Assembly: GCF_900109045.1 (NCBI RefSeq) | Contig: NZ_FNYL01000008.1 | Coordinates: 248,001-312,000, forward strand | DNA: 64,000 bases | Reading direction: 5' to 3' | Origin: Dyadobacter sp. SG02 | GTDB lineage: Bacteria; Bacteroidota; Bacteroidia; Cytophagales; Spirosomataceae | Part shown: one piece after another, positions 43,545 to 52,158 of the stretch | Numbering within the stretch: the first letter of the stretch is position 1 | How the letters are laid out: each line of letters opens with the position of its first letter | Program-made: the position numbers and the translations under genes | Notes under the pieces: model-generated | Databases searched by the model: none | What the model was told of the DNA's origin: nothing | What the model saw: only the letters and a program-made list of their open reading frames with translations

Positions 43545-44582
43545 TTAGTTTGCCGCAGACACTTGTTCCGGCTCTTCAACCTTGTTTTTGTTCACGATCA
43601 GCACGTATAGGAATGCCAAAGCGCCGATCACGAGCATAAACAACATTTGCGCGCCGTGAATGAAGGTCGCCAACGTGATACCGTCGTTCTGTGAAAGCCC
43701 GTAAAGCACCATTACATTACCTACCAGCAGGTGGTAAGCGCCGATTCCGCCCTGCGTAGGCGCGGTCATACCGATGGCACCAACTACGAGCAACGTTAAC
43801 CCGGCCAATGGGCCGAGATCCGATGTTTCAGGGATGCAGAAGAAAAGCACATAGGAAACCAGGTAATACAATACCCAGATCATGATGGTGCTGAAAATGA
43901 AAAGGCCCGGAGTACGTAGTTTGCGTACGCTCAAAAGTCCTTCGAGCATTCCCTGCGCAAAGCCGATGATCTTGGCGATGACCGCGTTCTGCTGCAATTT
44001 GTTGCGCAATGCGGCATTCCTGAAAATAACCGTCGCTGCAACACCGACAGCGAGCAAGCCTACGATCAGAATGCTCAGTAACATGCCGCTACCAGAGCCG
44101 CCGCCCTGGCTGCCGCCTATTTTACTTTGGAAGAAATCAGTGAAAAAAGTGCTGAGGCGTTCGAATTCGAGGATGAAGTTTAATCCAATCATTAATACTA
44201 AAATAATGACGTCAAAAATCCGCTCGGCCACGACCGTACCAAAGCTCAAACTTACAGGAATACGTTCCAGGCGGTAAAGTGTCCCGCAACGTGTTACTTC
44301 GCCCATGCGGGGCACGATGTAGTTGGCAAAATAACCTGTCATCACCGACATCGTGCTGTTCACAATGCCCGGCTTATGATCCAGCGGCTCGATAAGCATT
44401 CCCCAGCGCCACGCACGCATAACGTGCGCTAGCAGGAGACAAAAGCATGATACAGCGATCCACCGCCAGTCGGATTTAGCAAAACGGTCGAGCATTTCTC
44501 CCAGGTTGATATCTTTAAATACAAACCAGAGCAGACCGCCTGCCAGGACAAGCGATATCGTGTAACGCAGTATATTTTTCAT
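43545..44582 (-). CDS. lysylphosphatidylglycerol synthase TM-region/flippase-like (UPF0104) membrane protein
   Basis: This 345-residue integral membrane protein has about eight hydrophobic segments and family blocks MSVMTGYFANYIVPRMGEVTRCG, shortened to GYFANYIVPRMGEVTRC, then FGTVVAERIFDVIILV and GAIGMTAPTQGGIGAYHLLV. Members resemble the flippase half of MprF but lack the synthase domain, so the lipid moved is unknown. It lies 39 bases downstream of panD and upstream of rfaE2, an envelope-biogenesis setting. Confidence 0.88.
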   Translation of the reverse strand: MKNILRYTISLVLAGGLLWFVFKDINLGEMLDRFAKSDWRWIAVSCFCLLLAHVMRAWRWGMLIEPLDHKPGIVNSTMSVMTGYFANYIVPRMGEVTRCGTLYRLERIPVSLSFGTVVAERIFDVIILVLMIGLNFILEFERLSTFFTDFFQSKIGGSQGGGSGSGMLLSILIVGLLAVGVAATVIFRNAALRNKLQQNAVIAKIIGFAQGMLEGLLSVRKLRTPGLFIFSTIMIWVLYYLVSYVLFFCIPETSDLGPLAGLTLLVVGAIGMTAPTQGGIGAYHLLVGNVMVLYGLSQNDGITLATFIHGAQMLFMLVIGALAFLYVLIVNKNKVEEPEQVSAAN

Positions 44583-44621
44583 GCTATGCTAATTGACGTA
44601 TTAGTACCGGTTTATGGGAGG

Positions 44622-44972
44622 TCAGCTTACCAGGTGATTGTTATGGTCGGGGAAAACGATCATCGGTTTGAATGTCTTCGCCTCTTCCTGGCTCATGCTG
44701 CCGTAGGCGATGATGATGATGATGTCGCCGATCTGCACCCTGCGCGCCGCCGCGCCATTGAGGCAAATCATACCCGTACCCCGCTCGCCTTTGATCACAT
44801 ATGTGACAAAACGTTCGCCATTATTATTGTTTACAATGTGAACCTGTTCATTTTCTATAAGTCCCGCGGCGTCGATCAGATCTTCGTCGATCGTGATGCT
44901 GCCTACGTAGTTCAATTCCGCCTGAGTCACCTTAACCCGGTGAATCTTCGATTTCATTACTGTGATTTGCAT
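44622..44972 (-). CDS. panD: aspartate 1-decarboxylase proenzyme
   Basis: PanD makes beta-alanine from aspartate for pantothenate. It is made as a proenzyme that cuts itself between Gly24 and Ser25 to create the pyruvoyl group. The motif [10 protein letters not shown] places exactly G24-S25 when the start is ATG at 44972 ([17 protein letters not shown]), giving 116 residues. An in-frame start at 45014 adds 14 residues not found in the family. [19 protein letters not shown] is also typical. The partner gene panC lies 1.8 kb away on the same strand. Confidence 0.95.
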   Translation of the reverse strand: MQITVMKSKIHRVKVTQAELNYVGSITIDEDLIDAAGLIENEQVHIVNNNNGERFVTYVIKGERGTGMICLNGAAARRVQIGDIIIIIAYGSMSQEEAKTFKPMIVFPDHNNHLVS

Positions 44973-45209
44973 TACCCGGTGGTATTGGTCTAATTGAAAT
45001 GCATTACCCCGCAAAGTTACAGGAATAATACCCAGCCATCAAAACATACTCTCCGGTGGGACGGTTCCGTAGCAATTGAAATGCCGCCGTTCATGGGTTT
45101 CGTGAGAACATTATTATATTTAAGCGGGATTTAATACCATTAGACTCCCGATAAAAACTTATTCCTTTAATCTATATTAATCTACTTTATATTTTCATTA
45201 CCAAAACCG

Positions 45210-46688
45210 ATGAGTACAGAAAACAAACCGAAAGACGTTAATCGCCGGGACTTTATCCAAAAGTCATCCGCGGCGGCCATTGGAAGTTTCTTCATAGTAC
45301 CCCGCCACGTGCTGGGGAAAGGATATAAAGCGCCCAGCGACAAGCTGAATATCGCCGGTGTCGGTGTGGGTGGCAAAGGTTTTTCAGACACCAACAATGC
45401 ATGGAACAAAGGCGCCGAAAACCTGGTGGCACTTTGCGATGTGGATTGGGGACAACCACAGGTTAAAAAGAACTTCGAACTGCACCCGGATGCCAAGAAA
45501 TACAAGGACTTCCGCAAGATGTTCGACGAAATGGATAAGAGCATCGATGCCGTAACGGTTTCGACGGCCGATCACATGCACGCGATCATCGCGATGGCGG
45601 CTATGCAGCGCGGCAAGCACGTGTACGTTCAAAAACCCCTTACCCATGACATTTACGAAGCCCGTATGCTCACCGAAGCTGCGCGCAAATACAAGGTAGT
45701 AACCCAAATGGGTAACCAGGGTGCTTCGAACCCGGCGCAGAACCAGATGAAGGAATGGTTTAACAAAGGCCTCATCGGTAACGTCCACGAAGCACACGTC
45801 TGGACCAACCGTCCCGTTTGGCCGCAAGGTATTCCCGTTCCGACCGGCAAGCACGAAGTGCCTGCGGATATCGACTGGGAACTGTGGGTAGGATGCGCCG
45901 ACTGGGTGGATTACAACCCGGCATGGCACCCGTTCAAATGGAGAGGCTGGTGGAACTTCGGTACCGGTGCATTGGGTGATATGGGTTGCCACCTGATCGA
46001 CCCTGCGTTCCGTACACTCGGCCTGGGTTATCCTACGGAAGTTGAATGCTCGGTAGGCCAGGTGTTTATCAAAGACTGGACAGCCGAATACATTCCGGAA
46101 GGCTGTCCGCCGTCGTCACGCGTACAATTGAAATTCCCTGCGAACAAAGTAAACAAGTCGGAAGTGACTTTGACCTGGCACGACGGCGGTCTCCGTCCGT
46201 TCCACCCGGATTTGATCCCTGCGAACGATCCGCTAGGCGAGCCGGATAGCAGCAACGGCGTGCTCCTGATCGGTGAAAAAGGGGTAATGACCTGCGGAAC
46301 TTACGGTATCGCTCCGAAAGTATATCTGAAAGACGGTACCAAACTGGAATACAAACAAGGTGACTTCGCTAACAAATACACGCCGATGCCGGAATTCGGG
46401 CACCACGTGTCATGGAGTGATGCTTGCAAAGCTGGTTTCAACAGCAAAGAGCACAAAGCGCTTACCTCTTCATTCGACTACGCTGGTCCTTTGACAGAAA
46501 CAGTGATCATGGGTAACCTCGGTATCCGCAGCTACAACCTGCGTACCGCTAATGCGGACGGCAAAGGTTTCAGCTACCCAGGCCGCAAAAAGCTGTTGTG
46601 GGATGGCAAGAACATGAAGGTGACCAACTTCGACGAAGCGAACCAGTTCGTACAACGCAAATACCGCGGCGACTGGAAACTGGCATAA
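45210..46688 (+). CDS. Tat-exported Gfo/Idh/MocA family oxidoreductase
   Basis: This 492-residue protein has a twin-arginine signal (NRRDFIQKSSAAAIGSFFIV), then a Rossmann domain (KLNIAGVGVGGKG). It continues with GKHVYVQKPLTHDIYEARML, the EKP-like catalytic block of the family with Gln in place of Glu, and a C-terminal alpha/beta domain. Such secreted members act on sugars or sugar derivatives with bound NAD(P); the substrate is unknown. The gene is alone, with a terminator just after its stop, and is divergent from panD. Confidence 0.88.
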   Translation: MSTENKPKDVNRRDFIQKSSAAAIGSFFIVPRHVLGKGYKAPSDKLNIAGVGVGGKGFSDTNNAWNKGAENLVALCDVDWGQPQVKKNFELHPDAKKYKDFRKMFDEMDKSIDAVTVSTADHMHAIIAMAAMQRGKHVYVQKPLTHDIYEARMLTEAARKYKVVTQMGNQGASNPAQNQMKEWFNKGLIGNVHEAHVWTNRPVWPQGIPVPTGKHEVPADIDWELWVGCADWVDYNPAWHPFKWRGWWNFGTGALGDMGCHLIDPAFRTLGLGYPTEVECSVGQVFIKDWTAEYIPEGCPPSSRVQLKFPANKVNKSEVTLTWHDGGLRPFHPDLIPANDPLGEPDSSNGVLLIGEKGVMTCGTYGIAPKVYLKDGTKLEYKQGDFANKYTPMPEFGHHVSWSDACKAGFNSKEHKALTSSFDYAGPLTETVIMGNLGIRSYNLRTANADGKGFSYPGRKKLLWDGKNMKVTNFDEANQFVQRKYRGDWKLA

Positions 46689-46693
46689 ACAAA

Positions 46694-46720
46694 AAGAAGG
46701 CTCCGAAAGGGGCCTTCTTC
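46694..46720. terminator. terminator between converging oxidoreductase and panC
   Basis: AAGAAGGC-type left arm at 46694-46702 pairs with GGCCTTCTT ending at 46719 around a CGAAAGG loop. It is followed by a T-rich stretch and starts 6 bases after the oxidoreductase stop; the panC stop is at 46744. It may serve both directions. Confidence 0.75.
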
Positions 46721-46743
46721 GCTTTATTGTGTTGGTGAGTAAT

Positions 46744-47586
46744 TCAGAATATGATATTGTCGATCAGCCTTACCGGACCTAAGAAAGCCGCTACACAGAT
46801 CGCATTGGTACCCGCAGGTCCTATTTTTTCAATAGGAAGCAGGGTTTTAAGGTTAATGACTTCAAAATAGTCAAGGGTGAATTCCTTGATCTTCTCAAAT
46901 TCACTCTTAGCCCAGTTGATTGCTTCGCTTACGTGCCTGCCCGCACGCAGGTCTTCACCTGCACCCGCGAGTATGCGGTAAATGTGTGGCGCGATCGTGC
47001 GCTCGGCCGCGTTCAGGCGCGTATTGCGCGAGGACATCGCCAGTCCGTCCTTTTCGCGAATGGTAGGGCATATAACCAGCTCAAATCCGAATCCGAGGTC
47101 GATGATCAGTTGGCGCACCACCGATACTTGCTGCAAATCTTTCTGGCCGAAATAGGCGCGGTGCGGCTTTACGATATTGAACAGCTTGGAAACCACGATG
47201 CCGACGCCATTGAAATGCCCGGGCCGCGAAGCGCCTTCCATGACTGTTTCCAATGCACCGAAGTTCATCTTAACGACAGGCTGTTCGGGATACATTTCTT
47301 CTACCGAGGGCGCAAAAACCGCGGAGCAGCCTGCATTTTCGAGCATGATACGATCGGCTTCAAACGTTCTCGGGTATTTGGCCAGGTCTTCGGGGTTGTT
47401 GAACTGCGTCGGGTTCACAAATACGCTGCAAACGACGATATCATTGTCCTTTTTTGCGGCTTGGATCAGCGAAATGTGGCCTTCGTGAAGGGCGCCCATG
47501 GTGGGTACCAGGCCTACGGTTTTTTGTTGTAAAAGTTGCTGATCTAAGAACTGGCGGAGGCTTTTGACCGAAGTGAATACTTCCAT
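46744..47586 (-). CDS. panC: pantothenate synthetase
   Basis: PanC joins pantoate and beta-alanine with ATP to form pantothenate. The 280-residue product has the HxGH-type motif VPTMGALHEGHISLI, VFVNPTQFNNPEDL, RPGHFNGVGIVVSKLFNIV, YFGQKDLQQ and the KMSKS-like AMSSRNTRLN. A longer in-frame reading begins at 47775, but the extra 63 residues are not part of the family, so I start at ATG 47586. It is divergent from the starch-synthase-like gene. Confidence 0.95.
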   Translation of the reverse strand: MEVFTSVKSLRQFLDQQLLQQKTVGLVPTMGALHEGHISLIQAAKKDNDIVVCSVFVNPTQFNNPEDLAKYPRTFEADRIMLENAGCSAVFAPSVEEMYPEQPVVKMNFGALETVMEGASRPGHFNGVGIVVSKLFNIVKPHRAYFGQKDLQQVSVVRQLIIDLGFGFELVICPTIREKDGLAMSSRNTRLNAAERTIAPHIYRILAGAGEDLRAGRHVSEAINWAKSEFEKIKEFTLDYFEVINLKTLLPIEKIGPAGTNAICVAAFLGPVRLIDNIIF

Positions 47587-47727
47587 GTAAAATTCGAAAA
47601 CTGAGGGAGTAACCTGCGTACTACGATTGCTTTTCCAAGATAGTAGAAACCGTAAAGCAGATTTTGGGAACATCAGGACAAGGAAATCCCAAACTGGGCG
47701 CAATATGACAATTAGTTTGGAATATCT

Positions 47728-47759
47728 TTTGAAATTGCCATTTTTTTTGTATAATTTTG
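47728..47759 (+). promoter_or_regulatory. Bacteroidota-type promoter for the starch-synthase-like gene
   Basis: TTTG at 47728-47731 and TAATTTTG at 47752-47759 are 20 bases apart, matching the -33/-7 consensus TTTG-N19-20-TAnnTTTG for the primary sigma factor of Bacteroidota. The ATG of the downstream gene is 33 bases further on. Confidence 0.55.
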
Positions 47760-47792
47760 CAAAACTTTTTTTCACAAACTGCTAAAAGATCT

Positions 47793-48599
47793 ATGGAGAA
47801 ACTACGAATTTTGTATGTAGCCAGTGAAATCAATCCCTTCCTCCAAACCACTGATGTTGCCGATTACGTAAGAAAGCTTCCTCAGGCAATGCAGGAAAGG
47901 GGGGCAGAAATCAGGATACTCGTTCCGCGTTTCGGTCTTATCAACGAACGCAAAAACAGGCTTCATGAAGTAGTTCGACTGTCAGGAATCAATATTACCG
48001 TAGGAGATGAAGAAAAGCCGCTAATCATCAAAGTTGCTTCGATTCCAAATGCGAAGTTACAGGTCTATTTTATAGATAACGATGATTATTTCCATCGCAA
48101 ATCCGTTTTCTTCGATAAGGAAAATAACTTTTTCGACGACAACGACGAGCGCGCGATCTTCTTTTGCAAGGGTGTTTTGGAAACAGTTAAAAAACTGGGT
48201 TGGGCCCCGGATGTGGTGCACTGTAATGACTGGATGACGGCTCTGATTCCATTGTACCTTAAAACCACTTACCGCAACGATCCGATGTTTAAGGATACGA
48301 AAAGTGTGTTTACCGTACACAACAATGCATTTGACTACAAGTTCGATGCAGATTTACAGAGCAAGGCCAAGGCCATGGACGTGAGCGACGAAGCGCTGGC
48401 GCATTTGCATTCTGCCGATTTCGAAGGTTTTGTCAAAATCGGATGTGCTTATGCCGACGCGGTGCTGAAAGCCGAAGAGCATTGCAGCGCGAGTCTGAAC
48501 GAAATTTTCAACAATGCGCCGAAACGCGTACAGCTCGACGAGCAGGATGAGAATTTCTCGGAGTCGTATTACAATCTCTACAACGATCTGGTCAGCTAA
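47793..48599 (+). CDS. glycogen/starch synthase-like protein (GT5 catalytic N-terminal domain only)
   Basis: This 268-residue protein matches the N-terminal half of glycogen synthase (LRILYVASEINPFLQTTDVADYVRKLP, trimmed to YVASEINPFLQTTDVADYV; DVVHCNDWMTALIPLYLK; SVFTVHNNAFDYKF). It has no C-terminal GT-B half with the nucleotide-sugar site. The ADP-glucose grip KxGG is changed to TTDVAD. This short form is conserved in Bacteroidota, so it is not a fresh truncation, but it may not be a working synthase by itself. I take ATG 47793 because it gives the family start MEKLRILYVA. Confidence 0.83.
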   Translation: MEKLRILYVASEINPFLQTTDVADYVRKLPQAMQERGAEIRILVPRFGLINERKNRLHEVVRLSGINITVGDEEKPLIIKVASIPNAKLQVYFIDNDDYFHRKSVFFDKENNFFDDNDERAIFFCKGVLETVKKLGWAPDVVHCNDWMTALIPLYLKTTYRNDPMFKDTKSVFTVHNNAFDYKFDADLQSKAKAMDVSDEALAHLHSADFEGFVKIGCAYADAVLKAEEHCSASLNEIFNNAPKRVQLDEQDENFSESYYNLYNDLVS

Positions 48600-48620
48600 C
48601 AGATAGATTTCACAGGGCAG

Positions 48621-48653
48621 AAAAGCCGGCGATTCTCAGAGTCGCCGGCTTTT
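48621..48653 (+). terminator. rho-independent terminator
   Basis: A perfect 12-bp stem AAAAGCCGGCGA/TCGCCGGCTTTT with a 9-base loop is followed by further T residues. It lies 21 bases after the starch-synthase-like gene. Confidence 0.9.
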
Positions 48654-48806
48654 TTGTGTTTTGAAGGAATGTTTCGTGTGTTCGAGCACTGTCTATAAAT
48701 TGGATATTTTTTAGTATTTAATTAAAAATTAGCTTGCTAACGATCCCTGTTTGCCATTTATTTGCCCTATCTAGGATATACACTAAAATTAAAATATTTT
48801 AAGAAT

Positions 48807-50648
48807 ATGTGCGGAATTGTGGCTTATGTTGGAAACAGGGAGGCATATCCTTTGATTTTAAAAGGACTGAAACGTCTGGAATATCGTGGCTATGATAGCT
48901 CGGGAGTCGCGTTGCTCGAAAATGGAGAATTGAATATTTACAAGAAGAAGGGGAAGGTGTCCGACCTTGAATCGGAGCTGAACGGCAAGCAACTGCCAGC
49001 GACGATCGGCATTGGGCACACCCGCTGGGCTACACACGGAGAACCGAACGACGTGAATGCCCACCCCCATTATTCCAACAACCGACGCTTATCGATCATC
49101 CACAATGGCATTATCGAAAACTACGCGTCGATCAAACAGAACCTGATCGGCAAAGGCCACAAATTCCTGAGCGATACCGATACCGAAGTACTGGTCCATT
49201 TCATCGAGGATGTGCAGAAGGAAACGGGTGCTTCACTCGAAGATGCTGTGCGGTTGGCATTGAAAGAAGTGGTAGGCGCATACGCGATCGTCGTCATGTC
49301 GCTCGATCATCCGGGACAACTCATCGCGGCCCGCAAAGGGAGCCCTTTGGTTATTGGTGTTGGAGAAAATGAGTATTTCCTCGCCTCCGACGCTACACCG
49401 ATCATAGAATATACTAAAGACGTGGTGTACCTCGACGATTACGAAGTAGCGGTGATCAGCGAAGGCAAGCTCAGTATTCAGCACCTGGAAAGCACCACGG
49501 AAACTATTCCATACATTCAGAGGCTTGAAATGGAGCTCGAAACCATCGAAAAAGGCGGTTACGACCATTTCATGATCAAAGAAATCTTCGAACAGCCCCG
49601 CTCCATTGGCGACTCCATGCGCGGACGCCTGCGTGCGGACGACGCGCACCTGCAACTTGGCGGACTGAACGATTACCTTGATAAACTCGCCCAGTCCGAC
49701 CGCGTGGTGATCGTGGGCTGCGGTACTTCCTGGCACGCCGGGCTGGTAGCCGAGTATTTGTTCGAGGAACTGGCGCGGATCAATGTGGAAGTTGAATATG
49801 CTTCGGAATTCCGGTACCGCAACCCGGTCATTAAAGAAAACGACATTGTCATAGCCATTTCGCAATCGGGTGAAACGGCGGATACCCTGGCGGCGATCGA
49901 ACTCGCCAAATCCAAAGGGGCCACTATTTTCGGAGTTTGTAACGTGGTAGGGTCGTCTATCGCCCGGGCCACGCATGCAGGCGCCTATACACACGCGGGC
50001 CCGGAGATCGGTGTGGCCAGTACCAAGGCATTTACTGCCCAGGTGACTGTGCTCACGCTGATGGCCATAGCCGTAGCGAAGCGCAAAGGCACGATTTCCG
50101 AAGAAACATACCGCCAGTTGCTGATTGAGCTCGAAACGATCCCGGCCAAGGTAAACAAGGTGTTTGAGAATGCGGCCAAGATCAAGGAGATCGCATTTAT
50201 ATTCACTTATGCGCGCAACTTTATTTACCTGGGGCGCGGTCTCAACTTCCCAGTGGCTTTGGAAGGCGCATTGAAACTGAAGGAAATTTCCTACATCCAC
50301 GCCGAAGGTTACCCCGCGGCCGAGATGAAACACGGACCGATCGCATTGATCGACGAGGACATGCCGGTAGTGTTCCTGGCCACGAAAGACAGCTCCTACG
50401 AAAAAATCGTATCAAATATCCAGGAAGTGAAAGCCCGCAAAGGCCGCGTAATCGCGATTGTGACAGAGGGCGATACATTAATACCCGGCATGGTCGATTT
50501 TGTAATCGAAGTGCCCAATACCCACGAAATTCTGACGCCGCTTGTTTCCGTAATCCCGCTGCAACTGCTATCGTACTACATTGCAGTGATGCGGGGCCGG
50601 AACGTGGATCAACCAAGAAATCTTGCCAAATCCGTTACCGTCGAGTAA
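48807..50648 (+). CDS. glmS: glutamine--fructose-6-phosphate aminotransferase (isomerizing)
   Basis: GlmS makes glucosamine 6-phosphate, the first step to UDP-GlcNAc for peptidoglycan and LPS. The product from ATG 48807 has 613 residues and begins MCGIVAYVGNREAYPL, which puts the nucleophile Cys directly after the removed Met. Glutaminase blocks are YRGYDSSGVALL and GHTRWATHGEPNDVNAHPH. The two SIS domains show GCGTSWHAGLVAEYL, SQSGETADTLAAIELAK and GPEIGVASTKAFTAQV. The end PRNLAKSVTVE is the usual C-terminal loop. A TTG-type start at 48762 is not needed. Confidence 0.97.
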   Translation: MCGIVAYVGNREAYPLILKGLKRLEYRGYDSSGVALLENGELNIYKKKGKVSDLESELNGKQLPATIGIGHTRWATHGEPNDVNAHPHYSNNRRLSIIHNGIIENYASIKQNLIGKGHKFLSDTDTEVLVHFIEDVQKETGASLEDAVRLALKEVVGAYAIVVMSLDHPGQLIAARKGSPLVIGVGENEYFLASDATPIIEYTKDVVYLDDYEVAVISEGKLSIQHLESTTETIPYIQRLEMELETIEKGGYDHFMIKEIFEQPRSIGDSMRGRLRADDAHLQLGGLNDYLDKLAQSDRVVIVGCGTSWHAGLVAEYLFEELARINVEVEYASEFRYRNPVIKENDIVIAISQSGETADTLAAIELAKSKGATIFGVCNVVGSSIARATHAGAYTHAGPEIGVASTKAFTAQVTVLTLMAIAVAKRKGTISEETYRQLLIELETIPAKVNKVFENAAKIKEIAFIFTYARNFIYLGRGLNFPVALEGALKLKEISYIHAEGYPAAEMKHGPIALIDEDMPVVFLATKDSSYEKIVSNIQEVKARKGRVIAIVTEGDTLIPGMVDFVIEVPNTHEILTPLVSVIPLQLLSYYIAVMRGRNVDQPRNLAKSVTVE

Positions 50649-50666
50649 CGGAGGCGGGTGCCGGAG

Positions 50667-50698
50667 AGCGAGACTGTCTTTGATAGTTTCGCTTTTTT
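50667..50698 (+). terminator. rho-independent terminator after glmS
   Basis: A 9-bp stem (AGCGAGACT at 50667-50675; AGTTTCGCT at 50685-50693, one G-U pair) is followed by five T residues. It lies 18 bases after the glmS stop and separates it from gldD. Confidence 0.75.
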
Positions 50699-50775
50699 GT
50701 TTTCAGCGCTTAGGTAAAATTAATGTTTCCACGTTTTCGTTAGTTTTGCGCATGTTTGCCAACGGGACCTATTAT

Positions 50776-51369
50776 ATGTACAAATTCATTTTAACCACCT
50801 TCCTGCCTCTTTTACTACTGTTTATCTCTGGTTGCAAAAAAGAAAAGGAGCAAAACTTCGTCCCGAAACCCAAAGGCTATAACCGCATTGACTTGCCAAA
50901 GCACAGCTACCGCCGGTTGACGGAAGCACATCCTTATACATTTGAATACTCCAAATATGCGGTGGTGGAGCCGGATACTTTCAGAACGGCCGGTAAGGAC
51001 TGGATTTTCATCAGCTACCCACAGTTTAAAGCCAATATTCAGATCACCTACAAACCGCTCAACAACAATCCTGCGTTGCTGAAAGCCTTCATCGACGATA
51101 GTTACAAGCTCGCCAGCAAGCACCAGATCCGGGCGTCGTCGATCCAGGAACAGCGTGTTTTGGGCAAAACAGGGCGTACTGCATTGCTGTTCAAAATTGA
51201 AGGCGATGTGCCGAGCCCGTATCAGTTTTACACGACTGATAGTACCGGGCATTTTCTAAGGGGCGCTATTTACTTTCCCACGGCTACTAAAAATGATTCG
51301 CTGGCACCTGTCATCGATTATTTACAGGCTGATATGTTGCAACTGCTCAACACGTTGGAGTGGCGATAA
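50776..51369 (+). CDS. gldD: gliding motility lipoprotein GldD
   Basis: GldD is a lipoprotein required for gliding and T9SS-dependent processes in Flavobacterium. The 197-residue product has a lipoprotein signal (MYKFILTTFLPLLLL, lipobox ISGC) and the GldD core: KPKGYNRIDLPKHSYRRL, PYTFEYSKYAVVEPD, DWIFISYPQFKANIQITYKP and PSPYQFYTTDSTGHFLRGALYF-like RGAIYFPT. I chose ATG 50776; in-frame starts further up (50752, 50623) give improbable N-termini, one overlapping glmS. It precedes the ImmA/IrrE-like gene by 76 bases. Confidence 0.93.
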   Translation: MYKFILTTFLPLLLLFISGCKKEKEQNFVPKPKGYNRIDLPKHSYRRLTEAHPYTFEYSKYAVVEPDTFRTAGKDWIFISYPQFKANIQITYKPLNNNPALLKAFIDDSYKLASKHQIRASSIQEQRVLGKTGRTALLFKIEGDVPSPYQFYTTDSTGHFLRGAIYFPTATKNDSLAPVIDYLQADMLQLLNTLEWR

Positions 51370-51445
51370 AATTAGCCGGTGGTAGTTGCGGTGGTAACCG
51401 ATAGGACGTATCTTTGAAGTTCACGCTTCAACAACTGCCCCCGAT

Positions 51446-52153
51446 ATGCCCAGAAAGCAACCCAAGAACCAGCTTCTTCTCGATTATTCTGTCCGCGGTA
51501 ACCGCATTGTCCTGCATTTGGGACAGGTTGAAAGCCAGCGGATCGCGGATCATCTTTTCGAGGGCCTGGTGAATGGCGACTGGATGATCGAACCGGCTGG
51601 CGAGGTAGCCGACATTTCCTACGCGCAGGACATTGTGCACCAGATCGGGCACAAGCTGCCGTATCCCGACGGTATTAAAATCGCGCAACTGCACAATGTT
51701 GACCCGCATTTCAAAGGGTTTTCAGCAATATATCATCAAAAAGGCTGGGTTTTTGTGAATGCCGCTTCGGACATTAACGAACGCAATTACCACATTCACT
51801 TGCTCACCGTATCGCTTGGCCTGCACACGATTTATGCCAATACGGCATCGCTTGCCGCGCGTTCGGAGCAGCTTATTTTCGAGGCTTTGCTGCCGTTCGA
51901 GGATGTAGAGAGCTTTTTCAGGAATGATATTTCCAAAATTCCGGGATTCCTGGCGTCTGATATTGCCAATTTCTTCAAAGTACCGTTCCCGATGGTACTG
52001 AAAAGGGCATTAAACTTGAAAATCATTACCGACGATCAGTACCGCAGCTTCATGACCGTCAACCCGAGCACCGCCGCCAAGCCACGAGAACTGTTCTTTT
52101 CAAAGGACGGAAGTATCGATGACCTGGAAGCGCAGCTTTTTTCGGGGGAATAA
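51446..52153 (+). CDS. ImmA/IrrE-like protein with lost zinc motif
   Basis: This 235-residue cytoplasmic protein follows the layout of ImmA/IrrE domain proteins. A beta region (FKGFSAIYHQKGWVFVN, NERNYHIHLLTVSLGLHTIY) sits where the active helix AHELGH would be, then EQLIFEALLPFEDVESFFRN (the usual E-x2-AN-FAA-LLMP segment) and a helical end FLASDIANFFKVPFPMVLKRALNLKI. The HExxH motif is gone: the aligned stretch reads VSLGLH, so protease activity is unlikely. It may be a regulatory or scaffold relative. The neighbour is gldD; no phage or toxin gene is nearby. Confidence 0.6.
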   Translation: MPRKQPKNQLLLDYSVRGNRIVLHLGQVESQRIADHLFEGLVNGDWMIEPAGEVADISYAQDIVHQIGHKLPYPDGIKIAQLHNVDPHFKGFSAIYHQKGWVFVNAASDINERNYHIHLLTVSLGLHTIYANTASLAARSEQLIFEALLPFEDVESFFRNDISKIPGFLASDIANFFKVPFPMVLKRALNLKIITDDQYRSFMTVNPSTAAKPRELFFSKDGSIDDLEAQLFSGE

Positions 52154-52158
52154 GGGGG

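Noticed and set aside
44586-44993. A 135-residue frame on the + strand over panD
   Set aside because: It is antisense to panD, which has clear G24-S25 and other family residues.
48654-48806. A possible glmS ribozyme or other leader RNA before glmS
   Set aside because: The gap is short and A+T-rich and I see none of the needed paired elements. The ribozyme is typical of Gram-positive bacteria.
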